Shown one piece after another: positions 5,740-12,429 of a DNA stretch of 15,072 bases. This DNA is from Actinomycetota bacterium (GTDB lineage Bacteria > Actinomycetota > Actinomycetes > Nanopelagicales > Nanopelagicaceae). Each line of letters begins with the position of its first letter. The first letter of the stretch is position 1. A program made the position numbers and the translations under genes. A model generated the notes under the pieces. That model worked only from the letters and a program-made list of their open reading frames with translations. It was not told where the DNA came from and searched no databases. The stretch is from assembly GCA_009698045.1 (NCBI GenBank), contig WLRE01000022.1:1-15072 (forward strand), read 5' to 3'.

Positions 5740-6282
5740 ATGAGCGAGAATACCGAGAATACCGAGAATCTAGAGACAGTATCGGATGAGGAAGTAAAGG
5801 CACCTAAAAAGAGCGAGAAGAGCCAAGTAGCTCTTCTTGAAGAAGAGGGCGATGTCGCAGCTGACTACCTCGAAGCGCTCTTAGATATTGCTGATCTAGA
5901 TGGAGATATCGATATCGATGTCGAAAATGATCGCGCTGCTCTAGCTATCGCCGGAGGCAGCCTTGGCCATCTCGTGGGCGAGCGCGGAGAAGTTTTGGAT
6001 GCCCTCCAAGAGCTCACCCGCCTTGCAGTTCAAACTTCACTCGGTGAGCGCTCGCGCCTGATGCTAGATATTGATAACTTCCGCAGCGAGAAGAAGAGCG
6101 AGCTTGCCAAGCTAGCCCATGAAGTAGCAGAAGAGGTTAAGGCTGGAGGGGTCAACGTCAAGCTCCGCCCAATGAACGCATTTGAGCGCAAAGTCATCCA
6201 CGACACTATTCAAGAGATTGGTCTTACCAGCGAATCAGAGGGAGAAGATCCCAATCGCTGCGTAGTAGTTCTCGCACAATAA
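5740..6282 (+). CDS. jag: Jag/KhpB-type KH-R3H RNA-binding protein
   Basis: This is a single-stranded RNA-binding protein (Jag, also called KhpB or EloR) linked in other Gram-positives to cell elongation and RNA regulation. It has 180 residues. An acidic, repetitive N-terminus (ENTENTEN) is followed by a KH domain with GERG at 80-83 and an R3H domain with R150 and H154 in FERKVIH. The N-terminal Jag-N domain of firmicute proteins is absent, as is usual in actinobacteria. The ATG follows a strong GGAGGAAAA site. It lies downstream of yidC, its normal neighbour, and 18 bp before rsmG. Its regulatory role in this organism cannot be read from sequence. Confidence 0.93.
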   Translation: MSENTENTENLETVSDEEVKAPKKSEKSQVALLEEEGDVAADYLEALLDIADLDGDIDIDVENDRAALAIAGGSLGHLVGERGEVLDALQELTRLAVQTSLGERSRLMLDIDNFRSEKKSELAKLAHEVAEEVKAGGVNVKLRPMNAFERKVIHDTIQEIGLTSESEGEDPNRCVVVLAQ

Positions 6283-6300
6283 GCCCTTTTTAGGCGTTGT

Positions 6301-6921
6301 ATGTCTGTTTCACGTGAAACCCTCATCTCGACCTACTTTGCTGAGCGGCAAAACGAGCTCTCTCGCTATGCCGAAATATTGTCTACCTGGGGCATTGAGC
6401 GCGGACTTATCGGCCCCAAAGAGGGAGACCGGATCTGGGAGCGCCATATTGCCAACTGCATTCCCATCACCACTCTGATAGAAAAAGGGGCCTCAGTAAT
6501 AGATATTGGCTCAGGAGCAGGGCTGCCTGGAATCGTCATAGCCCTTGCTAGGCCAGATCTGCGAGTTACCTTATTAGAACCCCTTCAACGCAGAGTCGAT
6601 TTTCTCAATGAGGTAATCGCCGAGCTCGCTCTCGATATTGCAGTTATTCGAGGCCGTTCCGAGGCTATAAAAGGTTCCTTTGGTGTGGTCACAGCCCGAG
6701 CGGTCGCCCCCCTTCCCAAATTCCTCAATCTCTCATGGCATTTAGTTGCACCAGGCGGCGCTCTTCTGGCGATGAAAGGGGAGTCTGCAGCGCAAGAGCT
6801 CGAGGAGGCGAAGATTCTCGCCCGAAAAGTCTTTAAAAAGGTGTCTCAGAGCCAGCTCCATGAACTCCAATTAGGTGAAATTCCACTCGCTCGTATCGTG
6901 GAGTTGAAAAAGGCTGGTTAG
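6301..6921 (+). CDS. rsmG: 16S rRNA (guanine-N7) methyltransferase RsmG (GidB)
   Basis: RsmG methylates N7 of the guanine near position 527 of 16S rRNA using S-adenosylmethionine; loss often gives low-level streptomycin resistance. The 206-residue product shows the SAM-binding motif VIDIGSGAGLPGIVIAL at 66-82, the following acidic/RRVDFLNEV region at about 93-105, and VTARAVAPL at 130-138, all typical. The start at 6301 is accepted because the N-terminus MSVSRETLISTYF matches the family and includes SRET, encoded by an embedded parS site. Ribosome binding is weak (AGG eight bases upstream). It is followed 8 bp later by the candidate parA start. Confidence 0.96.
   Translation: MSVSRETLISTYFAERQNELSRYAEILSTWGIERGLIGPKEGDRIWERHIANCIPITTLIEKGASVIDIGSGAGLPGIVIALARPDLRVTLLEPLQRRVDFLNEVIAELALDIAVIRGRSEAIKGSFGVVTARAVAPLPKFLNLSWHLVAPGGALLAMKGESAAQELEEAKILARKVFKKVSQSQLHELQLGEIPLARIVELKKAG
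6306..6321. promoter_or_regulatory. parS: parS centromere site 1, inside rsmG
   Basis: TGTTTCACGTGAAACC matches the conserved parS palindrome TGTTTCACGTGAAACA at 15 of 16 positions. It occupies codons 2-7 of rsmG, encoding V-S-R-E-T. ParB encoded about 1.5 kb downstream is the expected ligand. Confidence 0.95.
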
Positions 6922-6929
6922 ATAGCCCC

Positions 6930-7838
6930 GTGGATGATTCACGTGAAACACCCCGGGCTCAGAAAGTCATTGGCGTCCGCCGCCTCAAAGAGGCGATGCC
7001 CACACCGATCAAAACTAGGATTTTTACAGTCGCCAACCAGAAGGGTGGGGTAGGCAAGACCACCACAACCGTCAATATTGCAGCGGCTCTTGCCATGGGC
7101 GGGCTCAAAGTTCTGGTGATTGACCTAGACCCACAAGGCAATGCTTGTACTGCACTAGGGATAGATCGCGAAGAGCTCGATGGCATGTTCCAGGTATTGG
7201 TTAACGATCAAAGCATCGCCTCAATAGTTCAAAAAGTTGCCGGTTTTCCCCACCTTGAATGCGCTCCCGCAGATGTTGAGTTACGTGGCGCAGAGATGTC
7301 GATGGCTAGCTTTATATCAGCACAGACCCGCCTCAAATTAGCAATAGATAATTTCTTAGCAGAGCGCGAAGCGCGCGGCGAACGTCTTGATTACCTCTTT
7401 ATTGATTGCCCACCAAGTCTTGGTCTTTTAACAATCAACGCACTTGCTGCTGCAGATGAGATTCTCATACCTATTCAATGTGAGTACTACTCCATTGAAG
7501 GAGTGAAATTATTGCGCGAGACGGTGGATCAAATTGTTCGCACACAACTCAATAAAGATTTGGTTGTCTCCACAGTTGTATTAACAATGTTTGATTCAAG
7601 AACGCGACTCGCTAATGATGTAGCAAATCTTGCGCGCCAAACATTTCCGCGCGAACTCATTGATATTCCTGTTCCACGCGCAGTGCGCATCTCTGAAGCG
7701 CCAGCATTTATGCAGACTGTAATGACTTGGGATGCATCATCTCCAGGAGCTATTGCTTACATGGGTATCGCACGCGAAATCGCGCAACGTGGATCAGGTT
7801 TACCAAAGAACAATAATGAAAACGGAGTAAGCGCATGA
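6930..7838 (+). CDS. parA: ParA chromosome-partitioning ATPase
   Basis: ParA is a deviant Walker ATPase that binds DNA non-specifically and pulls ParB-parS complexes to segregate newly copied origins. In the 302-residue version the deviant Walker A is KGGVGKTT at 38-45, Walker A' is VIDLDPQGNA at 63-72, and Walker B is YLFIDCPP at 155-162. The start is not certain. GTG at 6930 gives an N-terminus (MDDSRETPRAQK) like other actinobacterial ParA proteins but has no Shine-Dalgarno. ATG at 6996 would start at MPTPIKTRIF, with an AGAGG site that is too close. The longer form includes parS site 2 in its codons. The stop overlaps the parB start as ATGA, so the two are translationally coupled. Confidence 0.95.
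   Translation: MDDSRETPRAQKVIGVRRLKEAMPTPIKTRIFTVANQKGGVGKTTTTVNIAAALAMGGLKVLVIDLDPQGNACTALGIDREELDGMFQVLVNDQSIASIVQKVAGFPHLECAPADVELRGAEMSMASFISAQTRLKLAIDNFLAEREARGERLDYLFIDCPPSLGLLTINALAAADEILIPIQCEYYSIEGVKLLRETVDQIVRTQLNKDLVVSTVVLTMFDSRTRLANDVANLARQTFPRELIDIPVPRAVRISEAPAFMQTVMTWDASSPGAIAYMGIAREIAQRGSGLPKNNNENGVSA
6935..6950. promoter_or_regulatory. parS: parS centromere site 2, at the 5' end of parA
   Basis: TGATTCACGTGAAACA matches the parS palindrome at 15 of 16 positions, with A in place of T at position 3. It encodes D-S-R-E-T if parA starts at 6930, or lies in the parA leader if it starts at 6996. It is 629 bp from site 1. Confidence 0.92.
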
Positions 7839-8695
7839 GTGCACGCAAAGGTGGCTTAGGCCGCGGTTTAGATTTGTTGGTTCCTAGCACTATAACTACC
7901 CCAACCGGTGTCGCGATTGCAGAGAATAACGAAGTTGATATTAATTCAATCATTCCTAATTCAAAACAACCAAGAACAGTCTTTGATGAGAGTCAACTCG
8001 CCGAACTTGCTGCATCTATTAAAGAAGTTGGAGTATTACAACCTCCAGTAGTCCGCGATTTAAAAAATGGAAAATATGAATTAATCATGGGAGAGCGCAG
8101 ATTGCGCGCTTCAAAAATTGCAGGTCTTACAACAATTCCTGTCATTATTCGTGCCACCCCAGATAATGAATTATTGCGAGAAGCGCTATTAGAAAATATC
8201 CATCGCAGCCAACTCAATCCACTAGAAGAGGCAGCGGCCTATCAGAATCTGATAAACGACTTTGATTACACCCACGATATTCTCGCGACAAAAGTTGGAA
8301 AATCTCGATCCGCGATTACAAATACTCTGCGCCTACTCAATCTTCCGGCAGCAGTACAACGAAGAGTCGCAGCAGGAGTTCTTTCTGCGGGTCACGCACG
8401 CGCACTATTAACACTTGTAGATGAGTCAGAGATTGAAAAACTAGCCAGCCGGATTGTTGCCGAGGGCCTGAGTGTTCGTGCCACTGAAGAGATTGTGGCC
8501 ACCGAGCAAGGAGCCAAAAAGAGTGGCAAAATCCGCCTCGGCAAGCACCTATCTCCGCGCTTAACTGAGATCGCCTCACAACTCTCCGACAAACTCGATA
8601 CTCGAGTTCATGTAGAGCTGGGCAAACAAAAGGGAAAAATCACCATTGAATTTGCGACCTTAGAAGATTTAGAGCGAATTACAAAAATTATTTAA
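7835..8695 (+). CDS. parB: ParB chromosome-partitioning protein (parS-binding CTPase)
   Basis: ParB binds parS, uses CTP to slide and spread along DNA, recruits SMC and stimulates ParA. The 286-residue product has an N-terminal KGGLGRGLDLL segment (residues 5-15), the ParA-contacting peptide. Next come the ParB/Srx nucleotide domain with GERR at 86-89 and ENIHRSQLNPLEEA at 120-133, a helix-turn-helix region around 148-170 (KVGKSRSAITNTLRLL), and a C-terminal dimerisation domain ending in ERITKII. It overlaps parA by 4 bp. Its TAA stop overlaps the convergent aminotransferase stop. It is the last gene of the rightward origin cluster, and both expected parS targets lie within 1.6 kb. Confidence 0.97.
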   Translation: MSARKGGLGRGLDLLVPSTITTPTGVAIAENNEVDINSIIPNSKQPRTVFDESQLAELAASIKEVGVLQPPVVRDLKNGKYELIMGERRLRASKIAGLTTIPVIIRATPDNELLREALLENIHRSQLNPLEEAAAYQNLINDFDYTHDILATKVGKSRSAITNTLRLLNLPAAVQRRVAAGVLSAGHARALLTLVDESEIEKLASRIVAEGLSVRATEEIVATEQGAKKSGKIRLGKHLSPRLTEIASQLSDKLDTRVHVELGKQKGKITIEFATLEDLERITKII

Positions 8696-9948
8696 TTCGA
8701 AATACCGCGAAGTTCCATCTCGGTATTAATCACGCGACCAAGAGATTTAACACCCTCACGAATGCGTTCAGGGGTGGGATAGCAATAAGAGAGTCGCATC
8801 GACCAACTACCTAGCCCATCTGCATAAAATGCAGTCCCGGGAACGTAAGCAACTTTTGCAACGATAGCTTTAGGCATAAGTGCCTTAGTATCAATTTCAG
8901 GAGGCAAGGTAACCCAAACATAGAAACCACCAGCAGGTTTAGTCCAGGTCGCACCTTGTGGAAAGTACTTATCTAAGGATTCCAACATCGCATCACGACG
9001 GACCTGATAGAGACCGCAGAATGAAGCGATTTGATCGCGCCATGGCTGGTCAGATAAATAACCAGAAATTGCGAGCTGTGAAAAGTTTGAAGGGCAGAGG
9101 ATTGATGATTCAGAGGCGATAACCAACTTATCTTTAAGCGCATCTGGCACAAGAGCCCAACCCACACGAAAACCAGGAACAATAGTTTTAGAGAATGATC
9201 CCAAGTAGAGCACATTCTCAGAATCCTCAGCGCGCATTGCATTGGGTGAAGGGCCATCAAATCCCAACAAGCCATAAGGATTATCTTCAACAACAAAGAT
9301 GCTCTCTGCGCGACAAATATCTAGAATTTCAGTACGACGAGCAGCAGAAAGTGTGACACCACCTGGATTTTGATAATTAGGGATCACATATAAAAATTTA
9401 ATTTTCCGCCCTGTGGCCCGTGTTGCAGCTATCGCTTCACGCAACGCGGCTGGAATTAATCCATTCTCATCCATAGCAACGTGGACTACTTGAGCTTCGT
9501 ATTGAGCAAAGGTCCCGAGCGCACCCACATAAGAAGGTGCTTCTACAAGTACAACATCACCGGGATCGATAAAGATGCGAGAAATAAGGTCTAATGCTTG
9601 CTGAGATCCGGTGGTCACAATGACATCATCAGGGTGCGATGAGATTCCTTCGAGCGCCATCATTTCGCAGATCTGTTCGCGCAATTTAGGGTGGCCCTGG
9701 CCGCTTCCGTACTGCAAGGCCTCTTGGCCGTTTTCACGAACGAGTTTTCCTACAACTTCAGCCATCATCTCCATCGGTAGCGCCGATAAATTTGGCATTC
9801 CACCGGCCAGAGAGACGATATCTGGGCGCGAAGCCACTGCAAAAAGTGAGCGAATTTCAGATTGCTTCATATGAGCCGCGCGATGAGCAAAACGCTCCGT
9901 TAAATTTGCGGGGGAGCCAGTATGGATTCTGGTGATATCGCCGGACAT
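8692..9948 (-). CDS. PLP-dependent class I/II aminotransferase (2-aminoadipate transaminase-like)
   Basis: A fold-type I pyridoxal-phosphate enzyme of 418 residues that should transfer an amino group from an amino acid to a 2-oxo acid. Visible motifs are SLAGGMPN (46-53), LQYGSGQGHPKLRE (78-91), VTTGSQQALDL (111-121), the YQNPGG segment near 192-197, EDNPYG (221-226) and the PLP-binding lysine K254 in GSFSKTIVPGFRVGW. A substrate carboxylate arginine sits in SMRLSY near the C-terminus. These resemble LysN/2-aminoadipate and MocR-domain aminotransferases, without the MocR DNA-binding domain. The substrate cannot be told from sequence. The start MSGDITRIHTG is taken; an internal ATG at residue 27 is less likely. 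It converges on parB with a 4-bp overlap and follows cwlM by 41 bp. Aminotransferases of this kind also occur beside parB in other actinobacteria. Confidence 0.88.
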   Translation of the reverse strand: MSGDITRIHTGSPANLTERFAHRAAHMKQSEIRSLFAVASRPDIVSLAGGMPNLSALPMEMMAEVVGKLVRENGQEALQYGSGQGHPKLREQICEMMALEGISSHPDDVIVTTGSQQALDLISRIFIDPGDVVLVEAPSYVGALGTFAQYEAQVVHVAMDENGLIPAALREAIAATRATGRKIKFLYVIPNYQNPGGVTLSAARRTEILDICRAESIFVVEDNPYGLLGFDGPSPNAMRAEDSENVLYLGSFSKTIVPGFRVGWALVPDALKDKLVIASESSILCPSNFSQLAISGYLSDQPWRDQIASFCGLYQVRRDAMLESLDKYFPQGATWTKPAGGFYVWVTLPPEIDTKALMPKAIVAKVAYVPGTAFYADGLGSWSMRLSYCYPTPERIREGVKSLGRVINTEMELRGISN

Positions 9949-9950
9949 GC

Positions 9951-9975
9951 GTTAATTCTCGCACATCAAATTAAC
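9951..9975. repeat. Inverted repeat upstream of the aminotransferase
   Basis: GTTAATT (9951-9957) and AATTAAC (9969-9975) are perfect inverted arms 11 bp apart, filling most of the 41-bp gap between cwlM and the aminotransferase. Centre-to-centre spacing is 18 bp, so it could be an operator for a dimeric regulator. The short A+T-rich arms could also be chance. No promoter was found beside it. Confidence 0.3.
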
Positions 9976-9989
9976 TTCACGAACGGGTA

Positions 9990-11096
9990 TTAATTACCCC
10001 GAAGTCCAGCACGGCGAAGGTCTGAGATCTTTAAAGTGCCAGTCTTTGCATCGTTCTCCGCAGATAGATAGAGCCGCTGGATAGCGATCATCATCGATTC
10101 GACGATGGTTTCACGAAATACAGGATCAGATAACTTCTTGGCATCGCCAGGATTGGTCAAATATCCCAAATTCACTATTACGGCTGGAGCTTTGGTCAAT
10201 CGGAGTAAATCCCAGGACTTTGCATGCGTTCGGCAGTTAAGCAGATCAGTTCGCGCAGTGACTTCACGTTGAACAAGTGCGGCAAAGCGCTCTCCTACTA
10301 CCGAGTGAATTCCATGGTGCTCGCTGCCGTAGTAGTACGTAGAGAAGCCGTGAGCTCTCTCATTGATGTAATTATCAGTATGTATTGAAATTACAAGGTC
10401 AGTATTCGTTGAATTAGCGAGAGCTACTGATTCAGCGACGGTGGGATTTTTCGCGGCGCTACGAGTGAGAAAAACAGCAACACCTAATGCGATGAGTCGA
10501 CCTTCTAAACGTTGTGCGATGTCATAACAGATTGCAGCATCACTATCGCCACCACTGGGATCTAAGACAATTACTTTATTTGCAAGAGCAGGGCCGCGAC
10601 TAGCTCGCATTGCATCTTCACGAAGGCCAGTAGGAGCACCGCCTGATACTGTCTTTATCAAACGCATTAATGACATAACAGTTGCTGGTCCACATGTGCC
10701 ATCCACCTTTGTGCCAACTGATTGTTGAAACTCCTTTAACGCGCTCTCGGTACGCACTCCGTAATAGCCATCAATTTTCCCACAATCAAAACCCATCTGA
10801 CTCAGACGGTTTTGAAGAGCGGTTACATCATCGCCACGCATCGGTGATTGAGGTTGTAAAGAAAGTACTCGATCGCCTAATTTCCATCGCGCATCTTCTA
10901 GCGCACGCAAGGTGGAGCCACTTACAACTCCCGTGACGGTAAGTCCGCGCTCCTGTTGAAATGCTTTAACCGCACTCTCCACTATTGCATCAAACGAATG
11001 TGAAGCAGAGGAGAGGAAACCGATACGTGTGAGCGTATTGGTTATTTGAGCAACAACATCTCCATGATCGCCCAGTGAGAGATCAGAGGCGGTCAT
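9990..11096 (-). CDS. cwlM: CwlM-like amidase-fold protein, probably catalytically inactive regulator of peptidoglycan synthesis
   Basis: The 368-residue protein has two peptidoglycan-binding-1 domains (about 7-70 and 84-145) and an Amidase_3 domain (about 173-345). There is no signal peptide or membrane segment, so it should be cytoplasmic. The amidase zinc/catalytic set is degraded. The usual DPGHGG reads DPSGG (179-183, no His). The second ligand position appears to be D186 rather than Glu. The catalytic Glu of VETGFLSN is N309 in VNLGYLTN. Only H239 (SIHTD) remains. In mycobacteria CwlM occupies this same locus, is an essential pseudo-amidase that activates MurA, and interacts with MurJ; its C-terminal tail is phosphorylated by PknB. 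Here too a short tail with Thr residues (352, 354) follows the fold. The start is 3 bp from the trxA stop. Function is inferred from synteny and the missing residues. Confidence 0.88.
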   Translation of the reverse strand: MTASDLSLGDHGDVVAQITNTLTRIGFLSSASHSFDAIVESAVKAFQQERGLTVTGVVSGSTLRALEDARWKLGDRVLSLQPQSPMRGDDVTALQNRLSQMGFDCGKIDGYYGVRTESALKEFQQSVGTKVDGTCGPATVMSLMRLIKTVSGGAPTGLREDAMRASRGPALANKVIVLDPSGGDSDAAICYDIAQRLEGRLIALGVAVFLTRSAAKNPTVAESVALANSTNTDLVISIHTDNYINERAHGFSTYYYGSEHHGIHSVVGERFAALVQREVTARTDLLNCRTHAKSWDLLRLTKAPAVIVNLGYLTNPGDAKKLSDPVFRETIVESMMIAIQRLYLSAENDAKTGTLKISDLRRAGLRGN

Positions 11097-11099
11097 TGA

Positions 11100-11423
11100 T
11101 TAGAGATACTCAGAGAGTTCTTTAAGTAGAGCAGGCTTTGGCTTTGCGCCAACAATTGTCTTTACTACTTGACCACCAACAAAGACATTAAGGGTAGGAA
11201 TCGACATGATTCCGTACTTCATGGCAATTGCTGCTTCTTCATCGGTATTTAATTTCACTACCTTGATTTTTCCAGCATATTCACTTGCAATCTCATCAAC
11301 GATTGGACCAACAGCGCGGCAAGGACCACACCACTCTGCCCAAAAATCAACAAGTACCGGAGTAGTACTTTGTAGTACTTCTGCTTCAAAGTTTGCGACT
11401 GTGACTGCTTGTGCTGAGCTCAT
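11100..11423 (-). CDS. trxA: Thioredoxin
   Basis: A small dithiol protein that reduces cytoplasmic disulfides (ribonucleotide reductase, peroxiredoxins and others) and is itself reduced by TrxB, encoded just upstream. Of 107 residues, the usual length, the active site WCGPC is at 31-35, and the cis-proline is P76 in SIPTL. The C-terminal strand reads VGAKPKPALLKELSEYL. The start ATG is preceded by AAAAAAGGA at good spacing. It sits 57 bp after trxB, with a possible promoter in that gap, and 3 bp before cwlM. In Mycobacterium the gene at this locus is called trxC, but the protein is an ordinary thioredoxin. Confidence 0.97.
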   Translation of the reverse strand: MSSAQAVTVANFEAEVLQSTTPVLVDFWAEWCGPCRAVGPIVDEIASEYAGKIKVVKLNTDEEAAIAMKYGIMSIPTLNVFVGGQVVKTIVGAKPKPALLKELSEYL

Positions 11424-11461
11424 ATTTATCCTTTTTTATCTCTTTGTTTTATGTTTGGGTA

Positions 11462-11490
11462 AGTCTAGTTTCAGTCGAGATTAATGTCCT
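11462..11490 (-). promoter_or_regulatory. Weak candidate trxA promoter
   Basis: On the minus strand AGGACA (11485-11490) and TAGACT (11462-11467) are 17 bp apart and fit TTGACA / TAnnnT moderately (-35 four of six). The -35 overlaps the end of trxB. It would give trxA-cwlM their own transcript within the longer run. Found by eye only. Confidence 0.3.
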
Positions 11491-12410
11491 GATAAGAAAC
11501 GCTCAGCATCCAGAGCCGCTTCGCAGCCAGTACCTGCCGCAGTGATTGCTTGGCGATAAGTGTGGTCGACTAGGTCGCCACATGCGAAAACCCCAGTCAA
11601 ATTTGTTTTACTGCTGCGACCTTGGACTTTCACATAACCTTCAGCATCTAAATCAATCTGTCCAACAATAAGTTCAGAGCGAGGAACGTGGCCAATTGCA
11701 ACAAAGAGGCCATCAAAATCTTGCTCAGATTCTGTGCCATCCACAGTGTTCTTCAATTTCAACCCGGTCATTTGATCCGCACCAAGTACGTCGATAACTT
11801 CGGTGTTCCACAAGAATTCAATTTTAGGATTTGCCATAGCGCGGTCAGCCATAATCTTTGATGCACGCAGAGAGTCACGGCGATGAATCAGGACGACCTT
11901 ACTTGCAAAACGAGTAAGGAAATTTGCCTCTTCCATCGCAGAATCTCCACCGCCAACAATTGCAACAACTTTCTCTCGGAAGAAAAAACCATCGCAGGTA
12001 GCACACCACGAGACGCCACGACCAGACAACCGCTTCTCATTTGTTAAACCAATCTCTTTATAAGCAGATCCAGTCGCAAGAATGACAGCTTTTGCTTTCA
12101 TGGTATTGCCGGAACCATCAGTTAATACCTTGATTTCACCATCTAGTTTCATCTCGACAATGTCATCTGTAATAAGTTTTGCGCCAAACTTCTCTGCTTG
12201 TTTGCGCATTGCATCCATAAGATCTGGACCCATCACACCTTCTGGAAAGCCAGGAAAGTTCTCTACTTCAGTTGTGTTCATAAGCGCCCCACCAGCGGTG
12301 ATAGAGCCTTCATAAACAATCGGGTTAAGTTGAGCGCGCGCAGCATAAACCGCCGCTGTATATCCAGCAGGGCCAGAACCAACTATTACGACGTTATGAA
12401 TTTCGCTCAT
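11481..12410 (-). CDS. trxB: Thioredoxin reductase (NADPH)
   Basis: A flavoenzyme that passes electrons from NADPH through FAD and a redox-active disulfide to thioredoxin. The 309-residue product is the low-molecular-weight type. FAD-binding GSGPAGYTAA is at 11-20, the active-site CATC at 136-139 in GVSWCATCDG, NADPH-binding GGGDSAME at 153-160, the 2'-phosphate-recognising HRRD at 176-179, and the second FAD contact in GVFACGDLVD near the C-terminus. HRRDSLRAS indicates NADPH rather than NADH preference. ATG at 12408-12410 follows an AAGG site. It is followed by trxA in the same direction, and lies 19 bp after murJ, where Mycobacterium instead has sigM and rsmA between them. Confidence 0.97.
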   Translation of the reverse strand: MSEIHNVVIVGSGPAGYTAAVYAARAQLNPIVYEGSITAGGALMNTTEVENFPGFPEGVMGPDLMDAMRKQAEKFGAKLITDDIVEMKLDGEIKVLTDGSGNTMKAKAVILATGSAYKEIGLTNEKRLSGRGVSWCATCDGFFFREKVVAIVGGGDSAMEEANFLTRFASKVVLIHRRDSLRASKIMADRAMANPKIEFLWNTEVIDVLGADQMTGLKLKNTVDGTESEQDFDGLFVAIGHVPRSELIVGQIDLDAEGYVKVQGRSSKTNLTGVFACGDLVDHTYRQAITAAGTGCEAALDAERFLSGH

Positions 12411-12429
12411 GAACCAACCTTATCTTTCT

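Noticed and set aside
10260..10276. Third parS-like string around CTTCACGTTGAAC
   Set aside because: Several mismatches including the palindrome core spacing; probably chance within cwlM.
11362..11380. Direct repeat GTAGTACTT twice within trxA
   Set aside because: Lies in ordinary coding sequence for L-Q-S-T-T; no sign of a mobile or regulatory role.
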